NCBI GenBank assembly: GCA_050248735.1
Contig: JBFWRU010000013.1
Location: 1 to 64,000 of the forward strand
DNA from: JACKFE01 sp050248735
Lineage (GTDB): Bacteria; Nitrospirota; Nitrospiria; Nitrospirales; UBA8639
Length of the DNA: 64,000 bases
Reading direction: 5' to 3'
In this document: one piece after another, positions 1 to 9,903 of the stretch
Numbering within the stretch: the stretch's first letter is position 1
How the letters are laid out: every line of letters starts with the position of its first letter
Program-made: the position numbers and the translations under genes
The notes under the pieces: model-generated
The model's input: the letters and a program-made list of their open reading frames with translations, nothing else
Told to the model about the DNA's origin: nothing
The model's database searches: none

Positions 1-172
<172 letters not shown>

Positions 173-275
173 ACATTTGTTCTTGATAGACATGGTCTAA
201 AATTTGTGGGATATGATTTATTTAAAGGCAAGATTAATTCCTGTTGAATAGACATAATCATTCTCCACAAACAGA

Positions 276-397
<122 letters not shown>

Positions 398-403
398 AAA
401 ATA

Positions 404-443
404 AAAGAGCCCAGGGATCAGAAGTCCCTGGGCTCTTTTTTTA
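404..443 (+). terminator. Strong intrinsic terminator of the rRNA operon, probably bidirectional
   Basis: A perfect 14-bp stem (404-417 with 425-438) around a 7-nt loop runs into an unbroken T tract ending near 443. On the opposite strand the same stem is followed by a T-rich stretch (complement of 395-406), so it can also stop the minus-strand STAS gene whose stop codon is at 478. Confidence 0.93.
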
Positions 444-477
444 TTAGTGTAAAATTACTTTTTTTGATTCTGAAGAT

Positions 478-858
478 TTAATTTCTAGATTCCTCAAATT
501 CAGGATTGGCTTCTACATAAGCTGAGTGGGGGCGATGAAGAGCGTCGTAAATGGTCTCAAATGTCGGGATCGTTTTCGTAATTTGGGAACGAATGAGTTC
601 ATTTTTTACCGAACTGAGTGGGCTGACCAGATAAAGGCGCCCATGATGGGATCGAAGAAATTCGTGAGCAAAAGTAAATAGGTTCACGACTTTAGGGTCC
701 AAGAAGTATATCGGGGATAGATTGATAATAATATGAAGTTTTCCTTGCCCATGAAGAAGTTCCACTGTCTTCAAAAAGTGGTTGGTATCTCCTTCATCAA
801 AACGACCAAAACATTCCAAAATAGTAAACCCATTTCGGTCCCTTTGTTCAAAGTACAT
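478..858 (-). CDS. STAS-domain (anti-sigma factor antagonist-like) protein
   Basis: A 126-aa single-domain protein. The fold pattern is that of STAS domains: an opening strand (FTILECFGRFDEGDT), a helix, then LHIIINLSPIYFLDPKVVN, which matches the central strand and loop where anti-anti-sigma factors carry a phosphorylatable Ser/Thr. Here the loop reads FLDPKVV, so the usual DSSG-type serine is missing and phospho-switching is doubtful. An RBS (CAGGAG) lies 7-8 nt before the ATG. It is transcribed towards the rRNA terminator and has no operon partner. Likely a cytoplasmic partner-binding protein of a regulatory switch; the partner is unknown. Confidence 0.7.
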   Translation of the reverse strand: MYFEQRDRNGFTILECFGRFDEGDTNHFLKTVELLHGQGKLHIIINLSPIYFLDPKVVNLFTFAHEFLRSHHGRLYLVSPLSSVKNELIRSQITKTIPTFETIYDALHRPHSAYVEANPEFEESRN

Positions 859-1065
859 TGAATGCTCCTGAAGGAATTTTTGAATTAGTGTTCAATATTA
901 TTTTTTCGGCCAATAACAAGAAAAAATGAATATCTAAAATTATTTTTTGGTGGAAAATTTTGTCATTCCGCAGAAAGGTATGTTTTTCAATTTTCCTTGT
1001 ACCAAATAGTCAAAATGAATCGCCCTGATCGAGTGGGCAAAAAAGTCTAGGAGAGGAGAGATTTC

Positions 1066-2349
1066 GTGAAAACCATAAAATCCACAACTCGATTTAAATC
1101 AGCGTTAAATTTCATCCCTGGAGGGGTTAATAGTCCTGTTCGGGCATTTCGATCGGTTGGTGGAACTCCACTTTTTATGAAAAAAGCCAAGGGAGCGTTA
1201 TTGGAAGATATTGATGGCAATCGAATGGTGGATTATGTTTTATCCTGGGGGCCCATGATTCTCGGGCATGCTTATCCTAGTGTCTTAAAGGCTGTCATAA
1301 CTGCAGCTAAGCAGGGAACAAGTTTTGGTGCCCCTTGTGAAGGGGAAGTGGAGCTGGCCAAACTCATCGTTCAAACCGTCCCCTCCATTGAACAGGTTCG
1401 CTTGGTCAATTCCGGGACGGAAGCCGTGATGAGCGCCATTCGGTTGGCGAGAGGATATACCAAGCGGGACACTATTCTGAAGTTTGAAGGGTGTTACCAT
1501 GGTCATGCAGATCATTTACTGGTGAAGGCCGGTTCGGGAGTGGCCACCCTCGGTATTCCGGATAGCCCTGGAGTACCGGAATCCTTTGCCCGGCATACGT
1601 TAACCGCTCCCTATAACAATATCAAAGCGACGGAAAAATTAATCCATAAACATGCTTCGGACTTGGCTGCCATTATTGTGGAGCCCGTGGCTGGGAATAT
1701 GGGGGTGGTATTGCCCCACAATGAATTTTTACCTTGGCTCCGAATGATCACCCAAAAATATGAGATCGTGTTAATTTTTGACGAGGTGATGACCGGGTTC
1801 CGCGTTCATCTTGGCGGGGCTCAGGCCAGGTTCAAAATTCAACCGGATCTCACCTGTTTAGGAAAGATCATTGGTGGGGGGTTACCCATTGGCGCGTATG
1901 GAGGCCAAAAGGACGTCATGCAAATGATTGCACCGGCTGGTCCTGTGTATCAGGCCGGAACTCTTTCCGGGAATCCCGTGGCCGTTGCGGCCGGTCTGGA
2001 AACCTTACGACAGCTCAAAAAACCTGGTGTTTACAAGGTGTTGGAAGAAAAGTCTTGCCAATTAGCCGAAGGATTAGGCGAGGCAGCAAAGCTAGCAGGA
2101 ATCCCGTATTTTCAAACACGCATGGGTTCTATGTTAGGAGGATTTTTCACCGAAGGGCCGGTCACCGACTATGAAAGTGCAAAAAAATCGGATACCGCGC
2201 GATATGGGAAATTTTTCCATGGTATGTTGGAACGTGGGGTTTATTTTGCCCCCTCACAGTTCGAGGCAGCATTTCTTTCAACAGCCCATTCTCCTGCTCT
2301 TCTTCGCCAGACAATTGCGGCAGCCCATGAGGTGTTTCCTCTATTGTAA
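1066..2349 (+). CDS. hemL: Glutamate-1-semialdehyde 2,1-aminomutase
   Basis: A 427-aa PLP enzyme of the C5 haem/tetrapyrrole pathway that turns glutamate-1-semialdehyde into 5-aminolevulinate in the cytosol. Visible family marks are FIPGGVNSPVRAF at the N terminus, the NSGTEAVMSA cofactor loop near residue 115, FDEVMTGFR, and the PLP lysine in GKIIGGGLPIGAY (Lys267). The length is normal. The start is a GTG preceded by AGGAGAGGAGAG; no in-frame ATG near it does better. Monocistronic, flanked by ~200 nt upstream and ~480 nt downstream without genes. Confidence 0.97.
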   Translation: MKTIKSTTRFKSALNFIPGGVNSPVRAFRSVGGTPLFMKKAKGALLEDIDGNRMVDYVLSWGPMILGHAYPSVLKAVITAAKQGTSFGAPCEGEVELAKLIVQTVPSIEQVRLVNSGTEAVMSAIRLARGYTKRDTILKFEGCYHGHADHLLVKAGSGVATLGIPDSPGVPESFARHTLTAPYNNIKATEKLIHKHASDLAAIIVEPVAGNMGVVLPHNEFLPWLRMITQKYEIVLIFDEVMTGFRVHLGGAQARFKIQPDLTCLGKIIGGGLPIGAYGGQKDVMQMIAPAGPVYQAGTLSGNPVAVAAGLETLRQLKKPGVYKVLEEKSCQLAEGLGEAAKLAGIPYFQTRMGSMLGGFFTEGPVTDYESAKKSDTARYGKFFHGMLERGVYFAPSQFEAAFLSTAHSPALLRQTIAAAHEVFPLL

Positions 2350-2832
2350 CCACCCCTTGGGCCTTATCTTCTGACAACTCACTTTCCTGAGATCAGGAGA
2401 CCTTTCCCAATTCTCCGCCAGAATATTTTCTCAATGGCCAGGATGTATGAATGGCCTGTACTCTCAGCAAATACCTTGTTCTAAGGATCACCGCCTCCAA
2501 CCCTATAAGATATTGTAGGGGCGCTTTCCTAGAAATAATAAAAAATAACTTCATTTTGGAACTCCCCATCCGTAGAAAGGCGAAATGAAATAGGGAAAAA
2601 CTAAAATTCCCAAAGGTTAAAACTCTCAAGGTTTTCCCATGAATCCAATTCCTCTGGCGTGATCGTATGAAGATATACTTGCAAGCTAGTAGAATCGAGA
2701 GCCATAATTTAATGTGCACCCTGGGTAATCCTTGAGGCGTCACCTTCCAGACGCAATACAGGTACCATAAATATAATCCATTCAAGGAGTCCCATTTATT
2801 TCAAATGTTTTTCTCAAAGGAGGAGATTGGCT
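2350..2832. other. Intergenic region without a supported gene
   Basis: About 480 nt between hemL and the aldehyde dehydrogenase. It contains a small palindrome TCCTGAGATCAGGA near 2384-2397 and A/T-rich stretches around 2530-2640. A 130-codon minus-strand frame (2393-2785) has no RBS and no recognisable domain, and I do not believe it. The promoter of the downstream gene should lie in the last 200 nt. Confidence 0.5.
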
Positions 2833-4341
2833 ATGAGTTCTGTGACGGTGACTGAACAATTAGATGAAAGTGTTCTCAGTTTCGTTTCAAAACCCAAAAA
2901 AATGCTGATCAATGGTCAGTGGATCCAGGCTCAATCAGGAAAAACATTTCCCACCTATAATCCGGCCACGGGGGAGGTGATGGCGCAGGTGGCGGAAGGG
3001 GATAGGGCTGATATTGATTCGGCCGTTCGAGCTGCCAGAAAAGCCTTTGAACTAGGCCCATGGCGAATGATGACACCTTCTGATCGCGGGAAACTCATTT
3101 GGCGGTTGGCCGACCTCCTGGAATCGAACCTGGAAGAATTTGCGCAATTAGAATCTCTCGATAATGGCAAGCCGTTAACCATCGCACGGGCTGCAGACGT
3201 TCCGTTGGCCGTGGATCTCTTTCGATACATGGCAGGATGGGCAACCAAAATTGAAGGCCATACCATTCCTGTTTCGGTTCCTTATATGCCAGGCTCGCAA
3301 TTTCTGGCCTATACCCTTCGTGAGCCGGTAGGCGTTGTCGGACAAATCATTCCCTGGAATTTTCCTCTGTTAATGGCCGCCTGGAAATTGGGTCCGGCTC
3401 TGGCGGTAGGATGTACGATTGTGATGAAGCCCGCAGAGCAAACCCCCTTGTCCGCGTTGCGGTTGGGAGAGTTGTTTCTTGAGGCAGGATTTCCTGAAGG
3501 AGTGGTGAATATCGTTCCCGGATATGGTGAAACTGCGGGAGCGGCCCTAGCGGCACATCCTGATGTGGATAAGGTGGCCTTTACCGGGTCCACTGAGGTA
3601 GGAAAGCTCATTGTGAATGCGGCTACCGGAAATCTCAAAAAAGTCACGCTGGAGCTCGGAGGCAAATCTCCCAGTGTCGTATTACCCGATGCGGATTTGG
3701 AGGCAAGTATTCCCGGTGTGGCTAATGCCATTTTCTTTAACCATGGACAATGTTGCTGTGCCGGTTCACGATTGTATGTGGAAAAAAGTATTTTTGATAA
3801 GGTGGTGGCCGGGGTTGGGGCACAGGCCAAACAAATTAAGATGGGCCCTGGGCTGGATCCCTCTACCCAAATGGGCCCCTTAGTCTCAGAGGAACAACAA
3901 CGCCGTGTGTTAGGTTATTTAGAATCAGGGTTAGCTGAAGGAGCAGAAGCGGTCGTCGGTGGGAAACGGTTGGGCGAAAAAGGTTATTTTGTACAACCAA
4001 CTGTGCTGGTCAACACCAACTCAACGATGAAAGTCATTCAAGAGGAAATATTTGGTCCGGTGGTCTGTGCCGAACCTTTCACAAATGTTGAAGATGTGAT
4101 TGCTAAGGCCAATGACAACATTTATGGATTGGCTGCCGCCGTATGGACCAAAGATTTGAGTATGGGGCATCGCATTGCCGCCCAATTACGGGCCGGAACG
4201 GTCTGGATCAACTGCCATAACATTTTTGACGCCTCGCTTCCATTTGGGGGGTATAAGCAATCCGGCTGGGGGCGGGAAATGGGCCGCGAAGCGCTGGATC
4301 TCTATACGGAAGTGAAGTCGGTGTGCGCCAAGTTGGCTTAA
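2833..4341 (+). CDS. NAD(P)-dependent aldehyde dehydrogenase (ALDH superfamily)
   Basis: A 502-aa soluble dehydrogenase oxidising an aldehyde to the acid. It carries the family signatures in order: the IPWNFPLLM nucleotide-binding start, the FTGSTEVGK loop, the catalytic glutamate in LELGGKSP, the catalytic cysteine in GQCCCAG (middle Cys, about residue 308), and EIFGPVV near the C terminus. Overall it resembles the ALDH1/ALDH2/phenylacetaldehyde type. The ATG at 2833 has AGGAGG at 2818-2823 (9-nt spacing), which beats an in-frame TTG at 2827. The natural substrate cannot be read from the sequence, and no neighbouring pathway gene helps. A terminator follows. Confidence 0.93.
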   Translation: MSSVTVTEQLDESVLSFVSKPKKMLINGQWIQAQSGKTFPTYNPATGEVMAQVAEGDRADIDSAVRAARKAFELGPWRMMTPSDRGKLIWRLADLLESNLEEFAQLESLDNGKPLTIARAADVPLAVDLFRYMAGWATKIEGHTIPVSVPYMPGSQFLAYTLREPVGVVGQIIPWNFPLLMAAWKLGPALAVGCTIVMKPAEQTPLSALRLGELFLEAGFPEGVVNIVPGYGETAGAALAAHPDVDKVAFTGSTEVGKLIVNAATGNLKKVTLELGGKSPSVVLPDADLEASIPGVANAIFFNHGQCCCAGSRLYVEKSIFDKVVAGVGAQAKQIKMGPGLDPSTQMGPLVSEEQQRRVLGYLESGLAEGAEAVVGGKRLGEKGYFVQPTVLVNTNSTMKVIQEEIFGPVVCAEPFTNVEDVIAKANDNIYGLAAAVWTKDLSMGHRIAAQLRAGTVWINCHNIFDASLPFGGYKQSGWGREMGREALDLYTEVKSVCAKLA

Positions 4342-4367
4342 AGACGAAAATTTTTAGGCGGGGTGCA

Positions 4368-4416
4368 GATGACTGAGGCCACCATGGGTATTCCGGTGAC
4401 TTCAGTCATCCATTTT
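4368..4416 (+). terminator. Intrinsic terminator after the aldehyde dehydrogenase
   Basis: A 16-bp inverted repeat with two mismatches (4368-4383 with 4395-4410) around an 11-nt loop, followed by CATTTTTAC. It lies 27 nt after the stop codon. Confidence 0.75.
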
Positions 4417-4461
4417 TACTGTCAATGAGTGACAAACGAGTTTAGCAAGAGCTGCTGATTT

Positions 4462-4701
4462 TTATTCATCATCATCGTCATCTTCGTCTTCGGCGTCGAT
4501 AGCCGCCTGACGCATCTGTTCTTCCATGGCATTGTGGATGAGCATCCTGAGAAACATGGAAATCACCGAGCCTTTTTCCAGCGTTCCACCTGGGGGAATG
4601 GCAATTTTCCCTTCGGCCACCATTTTATCCAGCCATTTCTTCTGATCCGGCGTCACATGCACCGGAATTTCCACGAGGGGAATCTTTCCAAATATATCCA
4701 T
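4462..4701 (-). CDS. Small conserved hypothetical protein with a poly-acidic tail
   Basis: A 79-aa protein. Its first ~65 residues look folded and partly helical (VTPDQKKWLDKMVAEGK, then a helix SVISMFLRMLIHNAMEEQM). It ends in a run of Asp/Glu starting near residue 69. A strong RBS, AAGGAGG, precedes the ATG, so it is very likely real. The region around VHVTPDQKKWLDKMVAEG is reminiscent of ribbon-helix-helix or other small DNA-associated proteins, but this is not enough to assign a function. Convergent with the upstream aldehyde dehydrogenase. Confidence 0.75.
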   Translation of the reverse strand: MDIFGKIPLVEIPVHVTPDQKKWLDKMVAEGKIAIPPGGTLEKGSVISMFLRMLIHNAMEEQMRQAAIDAEDEDDDDDE

Positions 4702-4885
4702 GAAACCCGCCTCCTTCTCCTTTGGTCAGAAAACTCAAAAATTTATTCGCTAGGATCCGAGTATAACTTCTCTGTAGAGGGAAAGTATTGTGGCTGCAGA
4801 GTTCTTAGAGCCTTCGTCGATAAAACCACGTGCTCTTTTGGTTTGTCAATCTAAGAATGGTTAAAGGTGTTTGGGCCTGAGAGGT

Positions 4886-5689
4886 TTATATGAGGTTCAA
4901 CACGTTTGCCATTGAATAAAGACCTGGTGGCTTCTTGACGACCCATTCAGCCGCTCGTAAGGCTCCACGGGCAAACGTATCGCGGGTGTGGGCCCGATGG
5001 GTAATTTCAATACGTTCCCCTGGACCGCCAAATAGTATGGTATGGTCACCCACAATATCTCCGGCGCGGATGGTCTGCATGCCAATTTCACGGGTTTTTC
5101 GTTCTCCGGTGATCCCGTGACGGGCATAGACTCCGACTTCTTTTAAATCCCACTCCATCCCTTCCGCCAGGGCTTCAGCCAGTCTCAGAGCCGTTCCGCT
5201 TGGCGCGTCTTTTTTCTTATTGTGATGAGCTTCAATGACTTCAATATTGTAGGACTCCCCCAGAGATCTGGCGATTTTCCCGATGGTATTTACCAGGACA
5301 TTGATGCCTACGCTCATATTGGGAGAAAACACGCACGGAATTTTCGTGGCCAGGGTTTTGAGTTGAGTCAATTCTCCGTCAGAAAAACCGGTGGTTCCGA
5401 TGACCATGGCTTTGGAAGCGGAAACAACCTGTTGCAAATTCATTAAGCAGGAAGCCGGACCGGTGAAGTCGATGACTACGTCGGCCTGTGATAAGCAAGT
5501 AGCAAGGTTGTCGGTAAGTGAGACGCCGGCTCGTCCGATTTGTGCGACCTCTCCCGCGTCTTTTCCTAATGACGGATGGCCTTTCATTTCAATCGCGCCG
5601 GCGAGTGTCATGCCATTGGCCTCATGCGCCAAGGCGACGAGCCTCATGCCCATTCTTCCGGCTGCCCCCGTAATAATAGTTCTGACCAT
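4886..5689 (-). CDS. dapB: 4-hydroxy-tetrahydrodipicolinate reductase
   Basis: A 267-aa NAD(P)H-dependent reductase of the diaminopimelate/lysine pathway; it reduces the DapA product. The Rossmann motif TGAAGRMGMRL is at the N terminus, VVIDFTGP and GTTGFS follow, and the catalytic EAHHNKKKDAPSGTAL block is intact. The ATG at 5689 overlaps the dapA stop (ATGA), with GGAAGAAG upstream; a GTG at 5692 is a possible alternative. Last gene of the arg/dap operon as read on the minus strand. Confidence 0.97.
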   Translation of the reverse strand: MVRTIITGAAGRMGMRLVALAHEANGMTLAGAIEMKGHPSLGKDAGEVAQIGRAGVSLTDNLATCLSQADVVIDFTGPASCLMNLQQVVSASKAMVIGTTGFSDGELTQLKTLATKIPCVFSPNMSVGINVLVNTIGKIARSLGESYNIEVIEAHHNKKKDAPSGTALRLAEALAEGMEWDLKEVGVYARHGITGERKTREIGMQTIRAGDIVGDHTILFGGPGERIEITHRAHTRDTFARGALRAAEWVVKKPPGLYSMANVLNLI

Positions 5690-6573
5690 CACAGATCTTC
5701 TTCCATCACACCGGAGAGTTTGAGGGCATCTTTCAATTTAGGACGGAATTCTTGCGCCAACGGGGTGAGGGGCAATCGGACTTCTTCCGAACCTTTTCCC
5801 ATCATGGCCAATGCGGCTTTAACGGGAATGGGATTAGTCTCAAGAAACAGGGCGCCGAAGAGCGGTGACAATTTATAGTGGAGCGCACGAGCCCTTTCAT
5901 AATCGCCTTTGAGGGCAGCCGATACCATTGAGGCCATGTCCTTGGGGGCGATGTTGGCGGTCACCGTGATGACCCCTTTCCCGCCGATGGCCATCATGGG
6001 AAGCGTGAGGGGATCGTCACCTGAAAGCACCAAAAAACCTGGTTTGGTTTGTGAAATGATCTCTGAGACTTGTTGAAGGGACCCGCTGCCTTCCTTGATA
6101 CCAATAATGCCGTCAATTTGGGAGAGGCGCGCTACCGTGGCTGGAAGCATGTTAATGCTGGTTCTCCCGGGAATGTTGTACAAAATGATCGGTAAGTCTA
6201 CGGCTTTGGCCACAGCTTCAAAGTGCCGGTACAGGCCCTCTTGAGGAGGTTTATTATAATAAGGCGTAATCAGGAGCGCGCCATCGGCACCCGCTTCCTT
6301 GGCATGCTGAGTAAACGTAATCGCTTCGTCCGTGGAATTCGAGCCGGTTCCCGCAATGACCGGAACCCGTTTATTCACCATCTCAATGGTGGCGGCGATG
6401 ACCCGTTCATGTTCTTGTGGGCTTAGGGTAGCGGATTCCCCTGTTGTACCGCAGGGGACGATTCCATGGGTGCCATTGGCGATTTGGAATTCAATCAGGT
6501 CAGCCATGGCCTTCTCATCGAGTTTCCCTTTTGAAAACGGGGTGACAATGGCTACATACGAACCGGAGAACAT
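5689..6573 (-). CDS. dapA: 4-hydroxy-tetrahydrodipicolinate synthase
   Basis: A 294-aa class I aldolase condensing pyruvate with aspartate semialdehyde, the first committed step to diaminopimelate and lysine. Family marks: VPCGTTGESATL, the catalytic tyrosine region PYYNKPPQEG, YNIPGRTS, and the Schiff-base lysine in GIKEGSG (near residue 160). An RBS (TGAGGT) lies 8-9 nt before the ATG. It sits 93 nt after lysA and overlaps dapB by 4 nt, so translation of the two is probably coupled. Confidence 0.97.
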   Translation of the reverse strand: MFSGSYVAIVTPFSKGKLDEKAMADLIEFQIANGTHGIVPCGTTGESATLSPQEHERVIAATIEMVNKRVPVIAGTGSNSTDEAITFTQHAKEAGADGALLITPYYNKPPQEGLYRHFEAVAKAVDLPIILYNIPGRTSINMLPATVARLSQIDGIIGIKEGSGSLQQVSEIISQTKPGFLVLSGDDPLTLPMMAIGGKGVITVTANIAPKDMASMVSAALKGDYERARALHYKLSPLFGALFLETNPIPVKAALAMMGKGSEEVRLPLTPLAQEFRPKLKDALKLSGVMEEDL

Positions 6574-6666
6574 AATCGTTACCTCAGAATTGAATGACGT
6601 CTAAGTTCCATAAAGAAAGCGAATCTGTGCTTGTTGGTGAGTGGTCGGTAGGTGAAAACATGATCC

Positions 6667-7926
6667 TCATGCAAATACTTCAGGAATCGATTCCCCCCGA
6701 ATCAGGTCTTCAAAGCTTTCTCGTTTCCGGATCACCATGATGTCCTTCCCTTTTACCAGAACTTCCGGAACCCGTGGCCGGGAGTTGTAATTGGAGGACA
6801 TGGTAAATCCATAGGCACCGGCACTCATCACCGCGAGGAGGTCTCCCTGTTTCGATTCTCCCATCTTGCGATCCTTGGCCAAAAAATCTCCCGATTCACA
6901 GATGGGGCCAACCACATCCACGGTGTTCACGGGAGCGGACTCGTTTTTCATGACCGGCAGGATATCGTGATGAGCTTCGTATAGACTTGGACGCAGTAAA
7001 TCATTCATGGCTGCGTCCACAATCACGAATCGTTTGGTTTCGGCATCTTTGTTGTAGAGGACTTTTGTGACCAGAATGCCCGCATTCCCCACAATTGACC
7101 GTCCCGGTTCCATGATCAGGTGACATTTAATCGTGCTCAGCAATGGAGAAATCGCTTCGGCTAAGTCTTTGGGATGGGGTGGGGTTTCGTCGGAATAGGT
7201 AATGCCCAATCCGCCACCGATATTCAGATATTGAATGTTGAACCCTTTCCCTTGAAGGATGCCGATCAGTTCCAGGATTTTTTTTAAAGAATCCACAAAC
7301 GGGTTGATCTTTGTCAGTTGGGATCCGATGTGCTTATGGACTCCCACCACTTCGATATAAGGAAGTTGTTGGGCGATCTCGAATTCTTCCAACGCCCGGT
7401 CTGATCGTATGCCGAATTTGCTTTTCTTCAGTCCCGTCGAAATGTAGGGATGGGTTTGGGGGTCAATGTCAGGATTGATGCGCAACGCTACCCGTGCCCG
7501 CATGCCTAGTGCGCCTGCCACGGTATTGATGTGTTGTAACTCGTTTGGAGACTCGACATTGAACATGAGAATGTTCGATTTCAAGGCATACTGAATTTCC
7601 TCTTCGGATTTCCCCACTCCGGCAAACACCATTTTTTGAGGAGGTACGCCGGCTTTTAAGGCACGAAATAATTCTCCCCCGGAGACGATGTCAGCCCCAC
7701 AGCCTTCACGAGCCAGGACCCGAAGAACAGCAATGTTAGAATTGGCTTTCATGGCGAAAGCCACCAGATGGGGAATGGCTTTAAAGGCTTCTTCAAAGGC
7801 TTGAAAATGGCGGATGAGGGTACGGTGGCTATAAATATAGCAAGGGGAACCGACCTGCTCGACCACTTGTCGAATGGGGACTTCCTCGCAAAACAGTTCG
7901 TTCCCTTGGTATTGAAAATCATGCAT
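6667..7926 (-). CDS. lysA: Diaminopimelate decarboxylase
   Basis: A 419-aa PLP enzyme (fold III) making L-lysine from meso-diaminopimelate. The PLP lysine lies in VAFAMKANSN. HKHIGSQ, NIGGGLGI, MEPGRSI and the C-terminal CESGDFLAKDR and GAYGFTMSSNYN motifs are all present. The ATG at 7926 gives the normal N terminus (MHDFQYQGNELFCEEV) and overlaps the stop of the preceding radical SAM gene by 8 nt; a longer in-frame ATG at 7950 would add eight residues and a longer overlap. GAAGAGG precedes the chosen start. Confidence 0.96.
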   Translation of the reverse strand: MHDFQYQGNELFCEEVPIRQVVEQVGSPCYIYSHRTLIRHFQAFEEAFKAIPHLVAFAMKANSNIAVLRVLAREGCGADIVSGGELFRALKAGVPPQKMVFAGVGKSEEEIQYALKSNILMFNVESPNELQHINTVAGALGMRARVALRINPDIDPQTHPYISTGLKKSKFGIRSDRALEEFEIAQQLPYIEVVGVHKHIGSQLTKINPFVDSLKKILELIGILQGKGFNIQYLNIGGGLGITYSDETPPHPKDLAEAISPLLSTIKCHLIMEPGRSIVGNAGILVTKVLYNKDAETKRFVIVDAAMNDLLRPSLYEAHHDILPVMKNESAPVNTVDVVGPICESGDFLAKDRKMGESKQGDLLAVMSAGAYGFTMSSNYNSRPRVPEVLVKGKDIMVIRKRESFEDLIRGESIPEVFA

Positions 7927-9796
7927 GGTGTGGAACCTCTTCAAAGACATCCAAATCGCTCAGTGAAATATCTGAAACCGCACCTTGGAAGGCCTCCTTC
8001 AGTTTTCGATATCGCAATTTGGCAAAAGGGGTGATCGCGTTCAGCCTCTCTCCATCAACTAGTGTCTGAATGGCTTTTGGTGTGGCCTGTTTCAAATGTT
8101 CGAAATTCACCACGATGTCCATTTTGGCGTCCCGGGCCGCTTGGGTAATACGTTGCAACAATTCCTTGGCATTTAAATGATCCAAGCTTCCCTCGAGTTC
8201 GATAATGAGGGCGGAAAACGCATCATGACGACGGGCCTTCACCCTGAGGAATAGTTCCTGAGCTTTGGGAATAGGGCTGGAGCTTTCATGTAAGGCATTG
8301 GGTATCAAATAGGCCGTTTCAAAGGTCGGGAGTTTGGCTTGTAAATTTTTGAGCACTTCCGCTATCGGGGACAGGCTTCCTTTGGGAGTGGAACGGCAGA
8401 TCAGTTTTCGGAACTGCCAATTCATTTCCAATCTGGGAATGAAACGTTGGCTGGTGTGACTGATCCGGGTCCAAATCGAGGGCCAGGAATACATCTGATG
8501 GTTGGCCCAAAAAAACCCTTCTTGTAATTGTTCGGCCGTCATGCGTTTTGGGTGATAGACCACGTGCTTGCCGTCATATTTGGACCAATCGTGATCGAAG
8601 ATCCGGCCCTCTTGCGTGTAGCGGTCAAATAACGTGGTGCCGGGCAAGGGAGTCAGCACATTGAAATAGGCCAATTCCACCTTATTGCGATTCAGAAAAT
8701 CTACCGCCGTTTCAAATACCGATTCATCATCGTTATCAAATCCGAAGACGAGTCCGGGATTCACCATGATGCCATGGTCATGAAACATTTTGATCTGATT
8801 TTCAAATTTACGGACCTGATTGAATCCCTTGTTGGTTTCATCCAGGGAATCCTCCGATAAGGACTCCATGCCCACGAATACGGACACGCACCCGCTGTCG
8901 GCTGCCAATTTGACCATGTCCGGATCATCGCCAAGAAACAGAGTGGATTGGCATCCCCATTTAATATTCAGGGCTTTCAAGGCCTGCCACAATTCCCGGC
9001 AATAGGCTCGGTGACTATTGTGAAGGTCGTCGACAAAGGCCACAATCGATCCCTCTTCCAGCCCGACCCAAATGCGGAGAGAAGTGCTGAGAGCATTCCA
9101 CAGCGACCCGCGGGTCATCCGATCAATGATGTCCGAACGTAACCACTCTTTTGCCCTCGTCAGTTCTTCAATGACTTCCGGGACGGGACGGCGACGGGTT
9201 GTTTTTCCATTAAAAGGAGACACACTGCAAAACTCGCAATCAAAGTGACATCCCCGTGTTGTGAAAGTGCAGAGTCTGGTCATGTAAGAGTCGGGATTCA
9301 ACAGGGAGATCCGTGGTCTCCGATAATTGGAGAGATCCGGGAACTGGTCCATCCGATAGATTCGTTTCAGATGACCGGCTTCGATATCGGCCACCACTGT
9401 CGGCCATAAATCTTCGGCTTCACCGCACACGATGGCGTCGCAGTAATTGAGAGCTTCTTCGGGGCAGTAGGTGGGATGAACGCCACCCAGAATCACCATT
9501 TTCCCTCTTTTACGAAATTCGGTGGCGATTTCATAGGCTCGTGGTGCATAACAGGTCATGATCGATATGCCAACCACATCACAGGGGGCGTCGAAGTCAA
9601 TATCTTCTACGGCTTCGTCAACCAGCTGGATGTCCCAATTCGAGGGAGTATAACCCGCAATCACCGGCAGGCTGAGCTTGGGGAACCAGATCGAACGGCG
9701 TTCGCTCGCCGTCATACGGTACGGGTTATTTCGCGGATACGGATCCACCAAAAGAAGCTTCGGGTCTGTTCCAACATGTAAGGATGTAGAAGTCAT
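7919..9796 (-). CDS. B12-binding radical SAM protein with a C-terminal STAS-like domain
   Basis: A 625-aa protein. Residues ~10-140 form a cobalamin-binding-type domain (LLLVDPYPRNNPYR, then VVGISIMTC, VILGGVHPTYCPEEAL, IVCGEAEDLW). The radical SAM core follows with the cluster motif CHFDCEFC in TTRGCHFDCEFCSV and VAFVDDLH, FVGMESLSE and VNPGLVFGFD strands. The last ~100 residues (SALIIELEGSLDHLNAKELL, then IVVNFEHLKQATPKAI) read like a STAS domain rather than the usual tail of this family. Related proteins modify hopanoids, bacteriochlorophylls, cobinamide-dependent products or tRNA; the substrate is unknown here. It lies between an LptM-like gene and lysA, overlapping lysA by 8 nt. Confidence 0.85.
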   Translation of the reverse strand: MTSTSLHVGTDPKLLLVDPYPRNNPYRMTASERRSIWFPKLSLPVIAGYTPSNWDIQLVDEAVEDIDFDAPCDVVGISIMTCYAPRAYEIATEFRKRGKMVILGGVHPTYCPEEALNYCDAIVCGEAEDLWPTVVADIEAGHLKRIYRMDQFPDLSNYRRPRISLLNPDSYMTRLCTFTTRGCHFDCEFCSVSPFNGKTTRRRPVPEVIEELTRAKEWLRSDIIDRMTRGSLWNALSTSLRIWVGLEEGSIVAFVDDLHNSHRAYCRELWQALKALNIKWGCQSTLFLGDDPDMVKLAADSGCVSVFVGMESLSEDSLDETNKGFNQVRKFENQIKMFHDHGIMVNPGLVFGFDNDDESVFETAVDFLNRNKVELAYFNVLTPLPGTTLFDRYTQEGRIFDHDWSKYDGKHVVYHPKRMTAEQLQEGFFWANHQMYSWPSIWTRISHTSQRFIPRLEMNWQFRKLICRSTPKGSLSPIAEVLKNLQAKLPTFETAYLIPNALHESSSPIPKAQELFLRVKARRHDAFSALIIELEGSLDHLNAKELLQRITQAARDAKMDIVVNFEHLKQATPKAIQTLVDGERLNAITPFAKLRYRKLKEAFQGAVSDISLSDLDVFEEVPHHA

Positions 9797-9903
9797 AGAT
9801 AGGACCCCCTAAAAAGATTCTTCATGTACATGTATGGGAGGATGCAGCCATTCTACCTGTGAAGAACGGTCATGAACAAATCTTTTTTGATAAACCATCC
9901 CAA

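Noticed and set aside
2393..2785. 130-codon minus-strand frame in the hemL/aldehyde dehydrogenase gap
   Set aside because: No RBS, odd composition rich in Leu/Phe/Arg, no domain, and no sign of transposase motifs or inverted-repeat ends.
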